Source: Mycolicibacterium diernhoferi
GTDB taxonomy: Bacteria > Actinomycetota > Actinomycetes > Mycobacteriales > Mycobacteriaceae
Direction of reading: 5' to 3'
DNA length: 64,000 nt
Assembly (NCBI RefSeq): GCF_019456655.1
Contig: NZ_CP080332.1
Location: 2,356,001-2,420,000, forward strand
Positions 54,120-62,144 of the stretch are shown in pieces; within the stretch, counting starts at the first letter, position 1; each line of letters starts with the position of its first letter. The notes beneath the pieces are model-generated. The model was not told where the DNA came from. It saw only the letters and a program-made list of their open reading frames with translations, and ran no database searches. Position numbers and translations under genes: made by a program.

Positions 54120-54710
54120 TCACAGGCAGCGCAGGACGGGACGTTGGTCGTCGACCTCGGTGCCGTGCAGGAAGTAGCGTCCGGTCCCGTCGGACCATTC
54201 GACGGCCGGTCGGCCGTCGTCGCAGTGCAGGATCTGGGTGCGGTTGTCGGCGTAGCGGGTGACCGGCATCGGTACCAGCAGCACCTGCCGCTGCACCGGC
54301 AGGATCCAGCCCAGGCCGAGCTGCTGTGCCGCTGCCATTGCGGGGGAGAACCGCGCCCAGCGGCTCACCGAAACCACCGTGTTCGGCGGCAACCAGTCCG
54401 CGTCGGGCAGGCCGGCGACGAAGCGGTTGTACAGCTTGTCGCGTTCGTCGGCGAGCAGGATCGTCTCCGGTAGACCGTCGACCTCGTTGTTGCCCGACCA
54501 GCGGGCCATCCGCCGCCAGCGGCGGTCCGGGCCGATCGTGGCAGTGATGCGCAGCGCCCTGTCCAGTTGCGGCACCACCGAATACGAGGTGTGCCGGCCG
54601 ACGTCGTGGGCGGCACAGAATTCGGAGACCAGCGCGATGGCCTCCTCGTCGTCAAAAGTCCCGGTGGGAGCCGGGAAATCGATGCGGCCGGCGAGCGTGG
54701 GAATCGACAT
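54120..54710 (-). CDS. Uncharacterised protein with DUF6745-like features
   Basis: 196-residue soluble protein. A C-terminal stretch (ILHCDDGRPAVEWSDGTGRYFLHGTEV) resembles the repeat-like DUF6745 region. No catalytic function can be assigned. ATG 54710 is chosen because TACCCT stands six bases upstream, a leaderless-type promoter. It lies just downstream of the iron operon's control region and is convergent to nothing nearby. Confidence 0.6.
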   Translation of the reverse strand: MSIPTLAGRIDFPAPTGTFDDEEAIALVSEFCAAHDVGRHTSYSVVPQLDRALRITATIGPDRRWRRMARWSGNNEVDGLPETILLADERDKLYNRFVAGLPDADWLPPNTVVSVSRWARFSPAMAAAQQLGLGWILPVQRQVLLVPMPVTRYADNRTQILHCDDGRPAVEWSDGTGRYFLHGTEVDDQRPVLRCL

Positions 54711-54858
54711 GGCATGAGGGTAAGGACGGGCACCGACAAGTTCCGGTGTCATTCACCGAACGACGAGATCATGCGGGGGTGGCGGGGTTTCCCTCAGGAT
54801 CGGGGGATGAACCGATTGCCGGCCGCGCTCATCGACACGCTGAGCTGATCACCGCCGC

Positions 54859-55470
54859 TCACTGCGGCGGCGTGATGCTGGAGATGACCAGCTGCATGTA
54901 GGGGCGGTAGAGATTCTGGCCGTCGATGTGACTGTCCAGGGTGATGCCGTTGTTGGCGGCCAGGATCACCCGGGCCAGGGTCTCGGCCTCGATGGTGAGC
55001 GTCCCGCCGATGCGCGCGACGTTCTTGCTGATGAATTCGCCGAGCGCACGGACCGTTTCGGCTCGTTGGGTGGCCACGCGTTCGCGCGCTTCGGGATTGC
55101 GCAACAGGAACAGGGTGAGCTCGCAGCCCAGCGCGGCCCGGTCGGTGCCACTGCTGAGCTGGTCCCATCGATCGGCGAGTTCATCGAGGTTGACGTCGTC
55201 GAGGCGGTGGAAGGACTTCATCACCTCGGCGAAACCGTCCAGGAACCTGTCGCGTTGCCGGTCCACCACGGCGAGGAACAGCGTCTCTTTCGCACCGAAC
55301 TGTGAGTAGATGGCGCCGCGGGTGAAACCGGCGGCCTCGGCGATCTCCTCCAGGGCGGCGCCGCTCAATCCCTTCCGGGCGAAGACCTCCTCGGCGGCGT
55401 CGAGCAACACCTCGCGGATGTGCTCGGCTCGGCGCTCCTTGGTCCAACGTTCAGCCACGACGGCCATCAT
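54859..55470 (-). CDS. TetR-family regulator
   Basis: 203-residue TetR repressor. HTH at residues ~20-60: VLLDAAEEVFARKGLSGAALEEIAEAAGFTRGAIYSQFGAKE. The C-terminal ligand domain is typical in size. ATG 55470 overlaps the upstream small gene by four bases, so both form a two-gene leftward transcript facing the Rieske operon. It likely binds the triple half-site at 55998-56022 and represses both directions. A GC hairpin (54852-54870) over its stop may weakly end transcription. Confidence 0.9.
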   Translation of the reverse strand: MMAVVAERWTKERRAEHIREVLLDAAEEVFARKGLSGAALEEIAEAAGFTRGAIYSQFGAKETLFLAVVDRQRDRFLDGFAEVMKSFHRLDDVNLDELADRWDQLSSGTDRAALGCELTLFLLRNPEARERVATQRAETVRALGEFISKNVARIGGTLTIEAETLARVILAANNGITLDSHIDGQNLYRPYMQLVISSITPPQ

Positions 55471-55943
55471 CTCACCACGGTGGTCGACAGGTGGCACCCC
55501 GCGAAGGGGTAGCCGCCGTCCGGGATGGCGTCCGTCCAGAAGGTCTCGCACCCGTCGACGTCCGGGGTCCGCCCGACACAGAGCAGTGCCTGTGCCTTGA
55601 ACGTCTGCGCCGCGGCGGACAGCCGGAACTCCACAGGGTGCCCCGCGGCGGTCGCTTCCGTTGTGGCCCAATGCAGATACAGCTCGTGCGGTGCAGCCGG
55701 TGTGGCTCCCCGGATCGGCAGGGCCGAGGTCCGCAGCACCCGATCCGGGGCCGGCGGGGCCGGGTCACTGGATTCGGGAGCGAGGGGACAGGTCCCCAGA
55801 ATTCGTAGCGCCCGATCATGCTCCGCGTCGTCGGTCAGCACCCGGACGCGCCACCCCGCACGTCCGAGGTCGAACATCAGGCCGCCGACGTGGGCGATCG
55901 CGTCCGCGACGTCGTCGGTCACAACGTCCAACAGATAACTCAT
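55467..55943 (-). CDS. Small uncharacterised protein
   Basis: 158-residue protein of unknown function starting MSYLLDVVTDDVADAIAHVG. Two helices then mixed alpha/beta, ending with PDVDGCETFWTDAIPDGGYPFAGCH, a Cys/His-bearing tail. ATG 55943 follows gggag. Co-transcribed with the TetR gene by a four-base overlap, which suggests a role in sensing or a step controlled by that regulator. Confidence 0.65.
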   Translation of the reverse strand: MSYLLDVVTDDVADAIAHVGGLMFDLGRAGWRVRVLTDDAEHDRALRILGTCPLAPESSDPAPPAPDRVLRTSALPIRGATPAAPHELYLHWATTEATAAGHPVEFRLSAAAQTFKAQALLCVGRTPDVDGCETFWTDAIPDGGYPFAGCHLSTTVVR

Positions 55944-55995
55944 GACCGGCTCCCTTGCCTCGTTCACCTGGCATTGTCGCAATTCCGATTCACCC

Positions 55996-56023
55996 TTGTA
56001 TCGGCGATACGCCAGTGTATCGT
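55996..56023 (+). promoter_or_regulatory. Rieske operon promoter with TetR-type operator
   Basis: Three half-sites: GTATCG (55998-56003), CGATAC (56005-56010), GTATCG (56017-56022). The first pair is a perfect 13-bp palindrome, the last pair a perfect inverted repeat with a six-base gap. A -35 TTGTAT (55996-56001) and -10 TATCGT (56018-56023), 16 bases apart, overlap them, so binding would block transcription. Confidence 0.6.
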
Positions 56024-56143
56024 GAGTTCCGTCACGCCCGGGGTCGATATGTCGGCCCGGTTACACATTGGTGGCACGGGCAGCCCGCGAACCCACCCGG
56101 TTCGAGAACCCGGCCCCGCGATCGTCGACGAGGAGAACCGAAG

Positions 56144-57517
56144 GTGATATCAACGCCGCGGCCCGGAGAGTGGGCCGAACTGGATTCCGGGACGGGGCTG
56201 GGCCTCGAGGATGTCGCGCCGGGAACGTTCAACATGACGATCCAGACCGACCGCTACACCTGCAGGGAGTACGCGCAGCGCGAGCGGGAGGCCATCTGGA
56301 TGCGGGTGTGGCAGGTCGTCGGCCGCGCCGAGGATCTGCCGAATACCGGCGACTGGAAGAAACACGACATCGGGGACCAGTCGTTCATCATCGTCCGCGG
56401 CAAGGACGGTGTGCTGCGAGGCTTCGTCAACGCGTGCCGGCATCGCGGAAATGCGCTGTGTATCACCGAAACCGGCAACGCCAAACGTGGCTTCCTGTGC
56501 CAGTACCACCTGTGGTCCTACAACCTGGAGGGCAAGCTGCGCGGCGTGCTCCGCGAGGAACTGGCCGGGCAGATCGACAAGGCCGACAACTCACTGCTCG
56601 AAGTGCCCGTCGACACCTTCGCCGGGTTCATCTTCCTCAACCCCGACCCGCAGGCCGTGCCGCTGCGTGAGTACCTGGGCGAGGAGGTCTACCGCCTGCT
56701 CGAGCCGTACAACATCGACCAGTTCACCACGGTGATGGACGTCAAGGAGGCCATCGACTGCAACTGGAAGGTGGTCATGGACGCCTTCGAGGAGGGCTAC
56801 CACATCAACGGTATCCACCCTCAACTGCTGGCGGTGCTGAACATCAATCCGAAGACGGCGCGCTACCAGTTCTTCGAGAACCACAGTGTCGCCGTGGCCC
56901 CCTTCGAGGTTCAGGGTGCCGGTCCGCAGAAGCAGGTCGAAGGAATCCTGGCGCTGCCGGAGACCTTCCCCGGCACCGTGGCGGTGATCCCGCGTTTCCA
57001 GGAGTTGATCGCCCCCTATCAGGCCGAGAACGGGGACGTCGACTTCCCGGACGGTGTCACCGCGCGGGCGTTGCTGCAGGAGGCCACCCGCGATGTCTTG
57101 ACCGGGATGGGCCTGGACGTGAGCGGATTGACCGACAACCAGATGAGCGACAACCAGGGCTGGGTGCTGTTTCCCAACTACTTCATGACGGTGCGCGCCG
57201 GCGAGTGCCACGTCGTGATGTCCGCACCACACCCCGACGGCGATCCCCACCACTGCATCTGGCACGTGGCCAGCTACATGTACCTGCCCGAGGAGTTCCG
57301 CGACGCCGTGCGCGCCGAACCGATCGTCGTGGAAGAGCCCGGTAGTTACAAGTATTTCGAAGCGCTGCACCAGGATTACGTCCAGATGCCGCGTCAGCAG
57401 AAGGGGCTGCGCAACGACCGCCTCGACCATATGTCGCTGGTCAAGGAGGAGGTCGTCATCGCGCACTTCCACTCTGTGATCGACCGCTACATGAACAAGG
57501 CCCAGGTGAACCTATGA
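56144..57517 (+). CDS. Rieske-type oxygenase alpha subunit
   Basis: 457-residue non-heme iron oxygenase. Rieske [2Fe-2S] ligands C98/H100 (CRHRG) and C119/H122 (CQYH). Mononuclear iron His220 and His225 in FEEGYHINGIH. The residue three before His220 is Glu217, where naphthalene-dioxygenase-type enzymes have a bridging Asp; a Glu there is known in the carnitine-oxygenase group. GTG 56144 after aggaga (56131-56136). Heads a TetR-controlled operon with an NTF2-like subunit, a P450 and SDRs. Substrate unknown. Confidence 0.92.
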   Translation: MISTPRPGEWAELDSGTGLGLEDVAPGTFNMTIQTDRYTCREYAQREREAIWMRVWQVVGRAEDLPNTGDWKKHDIGDQSFIIVRGKDGVLRGFVNACRHRGNALCITETGNAKRGFLCQYHLWSYNLEGKLRGVLREELAGQIDKADNSLLEVPVDTFAGFIFLNPDPQAVPLREYLGEEVYRLLEPYNIDQFTTVMDVKEAIDCNWKVVMDAFEEGYHINGIHPQLLAVLNINPKTARYQFFENHSVAVAPFEVQGAGPQKQVEGILALPETFPGTVAVIPRFQELIAPYQAENGDVDFPDGVTARALLQEATRDVLTGMGLDVSGLTDNQMSDNQGWVLFPNYFMTVRAGECHVVMSAPHPDGDPHHCIWHVASYMYLPEEFRDAVRAEPIVVEEPGSYKYFEALHQDYVQMPRQQKGLRNDRLDHMSLVKEEVVIAHFHSVIDRYMNKAQVNL

Positions 57518-57978
57518 CCACGCTCGACGACGTCCTGACAACCGCCACCGGTAGGCGGCGAGCCGTGCTGGAGTACAGCCGGATCACCAAGAACCTGGTG
57601 GATGCCGCCAAGGCACCCGGATTCACCGCGGACAGCTGGGCACCACTGGCCGAGTTGGTCGCCGGCGACGGGTTCGTGCGCATCGGACCGTTCAAGGAGG
57701 TGATGAACTGGGAGCAGTATGCCGAGTTCCTGACCAACTGGGCGATGTCCTCGGAGTGGGACTGCACGTTCCAACGATTGACCGAGGCCGGTGACGTGGC
57801 GTTCCTGGAGTTGGAGGAACGCAGCCGGATCGGCGATTTCAGCAGTGTGGTGAACACCGTGTCGGTTTATGAGTTCAACGCCGAGAACAAGATTCGCCGT
57901 ATCTCGGTGTACCTGCAGATGGAATACCCGGCAGCGACCTCGATCCCCGACTACACCGAGGGCGGAGCAGCCGAGTGA
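57514..57978 (+). CDS. NTF2-like protein, candidate oxygenase beta subunit
   Basis: 154-residue SnoaL/NTF2-fold protein starting MTTLDDVLTTATGRRRAVLE. Beta subunits of ring-hydroxylating oxygenases have this fold and follow the alpha gene, as here (ATGA overlap). It lacks an obvious strongly diagnostic beta-subunit motif, so an independent hydratase or isomerase role remains possible. Confidence 0.78.
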   Translation: MTTLDDVLTTATGRRRAVLEYSRITKNLVDAAKAPGFTADSWAPLAELVAGDGFVRIGPFKEVMNWEQYAEFLTNWAMSSEWDCTFQRLTEAGDVAFLELEERSRIGDFSSVVNTVSVYEFNAENKIRRISVYLQMEYPAATSIPDYTEGGAAE

Positions 57979-59264
57979 CGCACGCGCGTTTCAGCGGGGA
58001 CATCGACGATGTCGACTTCTTCAGCGATAAGGCGGTGCTGCGCGATCCGTACCCCTATCTGACGGCGCTGCGGGACGAGAGCCCGCTGCGCCGGGAGAAG
58101 CACCACGACGTCGTTATGGTGACCGGGTACGACGAGGGCGTGTCGATCTACAACGACACCAAGCGGTTCTCGTCGTGCATCTCGGTCACCGGTCCGTTCC
58201 CCGGATTCCCGGTCTCCTTGCAGGGCAGGGGATCCGAGGACATCACCGAGCTGATCGCCGAGCACCGCGACGATGTGCCGTTCAGTGACCAGCTGCCGAC
58301 GTTCGACCCTCCGATACACACGGCGCATCGTGCGCTGCTGTCGCGGATGATCACGCCCAAGCGCCTGCAGGAGAACGAGGACTTCATGTGGCGGCTGGCC
58401 GACCGGCAGTTCGACGAGGCGCTGGCCGGTGACCGGTGCGAGTTCATCGCCGACTTCGCCTCGCCGTTCGCGATGCTCGTCATCGCCGATCTGCTCGGTG
58501 TTCCGGAGTCCGACCACGACGAGTTCCGGGACGCCCTGCTGTCCGAGGCCGGGACCATCGGCAGCAGCGATGGTGAGCAGATGCACCATTCGCCGCTGGA
58601 GTACCTCTACGGCAAGTTCAGCCGCTACATCGAGGACCGGCGGGCGCAGCCCCGGGCCGATGTCCTCAACGGGATCGCGGCCGCCACCTTCCCGGATGGC
58701 AGCGTTCCGGAGGTCATCGACGCCGTGCGGGTGGCGGCCAATCTGTTCGCCGCCGGTCAGGAGACCACGGTCCGGCTGCTCAGTGCCGCGGTCATGCTGA
58801 TCGCCGAAGATGCTGAGCTGCAAGCGAAGTTGCGTGCCGACCGCGGCCTGATCCCCAACTTCATCGAGGAGGCGCTGCGCTTCGAAAGTCCGGTCCGCGG
58901 GGATTTCCGGCTGGCCAAGTGCCCGGTCACCGTCGGCGGTGTGGACTTGCCCGCGGGCACCACCGTGATGTTGCTCAACGCCGGGATCAACCGGGACCCG
59001 CGCCGGTTCCCGGACCCGGACACCTTCGACATCTCCCGCAGCAATGCCCGCAATCATGTGGCGTTCGGGCGCGGGCCGCACGCCTGCCCGGGCGCCCCGT
59101 TGGCCCGCGCCGAGGCGCGGATCAGCCTGGAGCGACTGTTCGACCGCACCACCGACATCCGCATCGACGCGGAGAAGCACGGGCCGCCCGGGGACCGGCG
59201 GTACTCGTATCTGCCGACCTTCATCCTGCGTGGGCTCACCCGCCTGCACATCGAGTTCTGCTGA
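57975..59264 (+). CDS. Cytochrome P450
   Basis: 429-residue P450. Cys371 in FGRGPHACPG (F364, G367, H369), ExxR in IEEALRFESP, and an I-helix AAGQETTVRLL where Gln replaces the more common acidic/His residue before the Thr pair. GTG start by overlap with the NTF2-like gene. It shares the Rieske operon, an unusual pairing of two oxygenases that could act on the same scaffold in sequence. Confidence 0.92.
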   Translation: MTHARFSGDIDDVDFFSDKAVLRDPYPYLTALRDESPLRREKHHDVVMVTGYDEGVSIYNDTKRFSSCISVTGPFPGFPVSLQGRGSEDITELIAEHRDDVPFSDQLPTFDPPIHTAHRALLSRMITPKRLQENEDFMWRLADRQFDEALAGDRCEFIADFASPFAMLVIADLLGVPESDHDEFRDALLSEAGTIGSSDGEQMHHSPLEYLYGKFSRYIEDRRAQPRADVLNGIAAATFPDGSVPEVIDAVRVAANLFAAGQETTVRLLSAAVMLIAEDAELQAKLRADRGLIPNFIEEALRFESPVRGDFRLAKCPVTVGGVDLPAGTTVMLLNAGINRDPRRFPDPDTFDISRSNARNHVAFGRGPHACPGAPLARAEARISLERLFDRTTDIRIDAEKHGPPGDRRYSYLPTFILRGLTRLHIEFC

Positions 59265-59273
59265 GGACGCCGA

Positions 59274-59458
59274 TGCTGGAAAAGGCGATCGAGGAAGGCC
59301 GGTTCACCGCGTCGTTGGAGCACTTCGCCAAGATCACCCCGGTGCGCCGGGCCGGCCGGCCCGAAGACATCGCCAACGCGGCGATCTTCCTGTGCCAGGA
59401 CGAATCCTCCTACATCACCGGCCAGGTCATCCCGGTCAACGGTGGGCGGCGGACGTGA
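59274..59458 (+). pseudogene. C-terminal stub of a short-chain dehydrogenase
   Basis: 61-codon frame with only the end of an SDR: KITPVRRAGRPEDIANAAIFLCQDESSYITGQVIPVNGG. The cofactor and catalytic portions are absent. It starts at an ATG nine bases after the P450 stop and its end overlaps the next SDR start (GTGA), so the N-terminal ~190 codons were probably deleted between them while keeping the coupling. Confidence 0.75.
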
Positions 59459-60237
59459 CGACCGGGGCACACGGCATCGACGGCCTGTTCGGCCTGGACG
59501 GGAAAGTGGCGGTGGTGACGGGGGCGGCCGGAGGAATCGGCCTGGGCATCGCGCAGGTGCTCGCGCTGGCCGGTGCCACCGTGGTCTTTGCAGACCGCAA
59601 TCATGCTGAGGCGCAACGCCGGGCCGATGCGCTGGCTACGGATGGGCGCCATGTCATCTGCGTGCCCGTCGATCTCGCCGAGGAGGCATCGATCGTGCAG
59701 GCGGTCGGTCAGATCGTGGAAACCGTCGGCACACCCTGGCTTCTGGTGAACAACGCGGCCGTCCAGGACCGCGAGCCGTTGCTGGAGGCCACGGCCTCGG
59801 AGTGGGACCGCATCCATGAGGTCAATGCACGCGGGGCTTTCCTGATGACTCGCGAGGTCGCCAGGGCGATGGTGGCCAATCAGCAGGGCGGCCGGATCGT
59901 GAACGTCGCGTCCAATGCACTGCGTGGCGGATTGATCACCGGGCTGGCGTCGTACGCGTCGTCGAAAGGTGCTCTCGCCGCGCTGAGCTCGGCCTCCGCC
60001 TTCGAACTGGCCGAACACGGGATCACGGTGAACACCGTGCTGCCGGCGGCGGTCATCACACCCGGGGCCAGGAATGCGGCCGGGCCGAGCAGCAAAGGCC
60101 CGGCGACCCGGGCGGTGCCCTTCGGGCTCCAGCAGCCCGAGGAGATCGGCGCCGCGGTGCTGTTCTTCGCGTCCCCGGCGGCGCGTCCGATCACCAATCA
60201 GATCCTGGCGGTGGACGGCGGCTTCTCGATCAGCTGA
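59455..60237 (+). CDS. Short-chain dehydrogenase/reductase
   Basis: 260-residue classical SDR. TGAAGGIG cofactor loop, NNAAV, catalytic Y167 and K171 (YASSK), and the C-terminal VDGGF. Residues before TGAAGGIG hold GLDGKVAVV. GTG start at the overlap with the SDR stub. Likely oxidises or reduces a hydroxyl made by the upstream oxygenases. Confidence 0.9.
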   Translation: MTTGAHGIDGLFGLDGKVAVVTGAAGGIGLGIAQVLALAGATVVFADRNHAEAQRRADALATDGRHVICVPVDLAEEASIVQAVGQIVETVGTPWLLVNNAAVQDREPLLEATASEWDRIHEVNARGAFLMTREVARAMVANQQGGRIVNVASNALRGGLITGLASYASSKGALAALSSASAFELAEHGITVNTVLPAAVITPGARNAAGPSSKGPATRAVPFGLQQPEEIGAAVLFFASPAARPITNQILAVDGGFSIS

Positions 60238-60240
60238 CGC

Positions 60241-61059
60241 TCACAAGCGGCCGTAGCGGCTGCGCACGAAGCTGTAGGCGCCGAACGCGGCGATGCCCAG
60301 GCCGGCGAGCACCAGCAGGAACTTGCCGAACGGCGCCTCGCCGAGCGTCTTGACCGCGGCGTCCAGTCCGGACGCCTTGGCCGGGTCGGCCTGCAGGGTG
60401 GCCACCACGACGAGGATGCCCGCGCCGGCGAGCACCAGGCCCTTGGCGGTGTAACCGGCGACACCGACCACGGTGACGGCGGTGCCGCCGGAGACCCGGA
60501 GGTCCTTGAAGAACCGCTTCGAGACGCCCTTGTACACGTGGTAGCCGCCGACGCCGAGGACGGCGAGCCCGATGACGATGAGCAGCGCCTTGCCCCAGCC
60601 CGACTGCATCAGTTGGGCCGACAGTCCCGCGTTCTGCTGGCCGCTGGACTGGCCGGATCCCGTCGCAAACCGCAACGCGGAGAACGCGATCGCGATATTG
60701 GCGATCGCCAGACCGATGGACTTGGCGCGCTTCCAGGCCGGGGAGTCGTCGTTGCCGGAGCGCTCACTGGGCTTGGAGCCGAGGATGGCTTCGGCCACGT
60801 GCCACAGCCCGAGGGCGAACAACCCCAGCGCGGCGACCCACAACATGATCTGGCCGCCGGTCTGCGCGGCCAGGGCGGCCAGGGCCCCGGACTGGTCGGC
60901 GTTGCCACCGGTGCCGAAGGCGAGCCGCACGACGATGTAACCCAACAGAAGGTGGAGTACGCCGCTGGCGGCGAACCCGGCGCGGGCGGCGTACTGGAAG
61001 GCATCACTGTCGGTCGCGCGGTCGACGGCACCGTGGACGGGGCTGGCGCTCTTGCTCAT
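60241..61059 (-). CDS. DUF1206 membrane protein
   Basis: 272-residue integral membrane protein with about six hydrophobic spans arranged as three repeats, each beginning with a [YF]xxxG-like turn (YAARAGFAASG, GGYHVYKG, VAGYTAKG). DUF1206 function is unknown; it is common in actinobacteria. ATG 61059 after gaggag. It is divergent from the GAF gene. Confidence 0.87.
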   Translation of the reverse strand: MSKSASPVHGAVDRATDSDAFQYAARAGFAASGVLHLLLGYIVVRLAFGTGGNADQSGALAALAAQTGGQIMLWVAALGLFALGLWHVAEAILGSKPSERSGNDDSPAWKRAKSIGLAIANIAIAFSALRFATGSGQSSGQQNAGLSAQLMQSGWGKALLIVIGLAVLGVGGYHVYKGVSKRFFKDLRVSGGTAVTVVGVAGYTAKGLVLAGAGILVVVATLQADPAKASGLDAAVKTLGEAPFGKFLLVLAGLGIAAFGAYSFVRSRYGRL

Positions 61060-61162
61060 CTCATCTCCTCGACACGCGGACAGATGGCTGCGGGTACCCG
61101 GTTTTTGACGCGGGTGAAACATCGGGCTGCGGGTAAAGCTTGTGCACCCCGGTTCGGGTGGT

Positions 61163-61168
61163 GATAAT
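61163..61168 (+). promoter_or_regulatory. Leaderless -10 of the GAF protein
   Basis: GATAAT (61163-61168), seven bases, then ATG 61176. This is the standard leaderless spacing and no ribosome binding site is visible, so the start is set by it. Confidence 0.6.
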
Positions 61169-61175
61169 CCCGGCC

Positions 61176-61670
61176 ATGACCCCAGCTGAGCCCTTCGCCA
61201 CCGATTCCACGCCCGCCCTGTCGGCACTGACCCCGCAACTCGAGGACCTGGCCGCCCGGCTGGGCGTCAAGTCGGTGCTGGTGATGCGCTCGGACCCGGA
61301 CGCGATGGTGGTGGCCGCCACCGCGGGTGAGGCGACCCGGCACTACACCGTCGGTGCGGCGGGGGAGAAGGCCGGCGACAGTGACCGGATCCCGCTCTAC
61401 TGCGAACGGGTGGTCAACACCGACGCACCTCTCTACGTGCAGGATTCGCGGGTGGACGGAACCTTCGCCGGCAACGAGGACGAGACGGAATTCGGCTTGT
61501 TCAACTACCTGGGCGTGGCCGTGCACGACGAGTCGGGTCGGGCAGTGGGGACCGTCTGCGTGCTGGATGACTCCGCGCGGGAGTACTCCGAACAGGAGCG
61601 CGCCGAACTGGACCGGGTGCGCGCTGAGGTGGAGAAGATCGTCGCCGAGGACCCCGACGCCCTGGGCTGA
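61176..61670 (+). CDS. GAF domain protein
   Basis: 164-residue single GAF domain (VLVMRSDPDAMVVAATAG, IPLYCERVVNTDAPLYVQDSRVDGTFAGNEDE, YLGVAVHDESGRAVGTVCVLDD). It contains a single Cys in LYCERV. Sensors of this size bind small molecules or redox signals, but no output domain is attached. ATG 61176 from the leaderless promoter. Confidence 0.87.
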   Translation: MTPAEPFATDSTPALSALTPQLEDLAARLGVKSVLVMRSDPDAMVVAATAGEATRHYTVGAAGEKAGDSDRIPLYCERVVNTDAPLYVQDSRVDGTFAGNEDETEFGLFNYLGVAVHDESGRAVGTVCVLDDSAREYSEQERAELDRVRAEVEKIVAEDPDALG

Positions 61671-61763
61671 CATGGTTGTGGATGAATCCGTGACTGTGGA
61701 TGACTGACTCTCCGCGGGCTCGGCGACCCGGGCCGTGTCGGGGTGCCGCGCCACGGTGGGTGC

Positions 61764-62144
61764 ATGGAAGCCCACAAGGAAACCTGGAGCCGAGCCGAGA
61801 TCGGTGCGCTCGGTGAGCAGTTGGCGGTGCAGCATCTGGAATCGCTGGGTTTGACGGTGCTGGAACGTAATTGGCGGTGCCGCTACGGCGAGCTCGATGT
61901 GATCGCTTGGGACCCGGCCGGGCGCACCGTGGTGTTCGTCGAGGTGAAGGCGCGCACCACCGACCGGTTCGGCGGTGTCGCGTATGCGGTGACTCCGGAC
62001 AAGGTGCGCCGGTTGCGCCGGCTGGCCGGGCTGTGGCTGGCCGCGCACGCGGGCAGCTGGTCGGCGGTACGTCTCGATGTCATCGGGGTGCGGTTCGGTC
62101 GCACGAAGACCCCGGAGCTGAGCCATGTGCAGGCGGTCGGCTGA
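61764..62144 (+). CDS. yraN: YraN/UPF0102 family protein
   Basis: 126-residue YraN protein with a predicted PD-(D/E)XK nuclease-like core (GELDVIAWDP and FVEVKARTTDRFG). Orthologue of Rv2898c by order with yifB and dprA. ATG 61764 is taken with weak ggtggg upstream; an in-frame earlier ATG at 61743 is possible. One-base overlap with yifB. Marks the return of the core block. Confidence 0.92.
   Translation: MEAHKETWSRAEIGALGEQLAVQHLESLGLTVLERNWRCRYGELDVIAWDPAGRTVVFVEVKARTTDRFGGVAYAVTPDKVRRLRRLAGLWLAAHAGSWSAVRLDVIGVRFGRTKTPELSHVQAVG

Noticed and set aside
54852-54870. Intrinsic terminator at the end of the TetR gene
   Set aside because: CCGCCG/CGGCGG can pair across the stop codon but no T-tract follows on the transcribed strand, so I do not call it a terminator.
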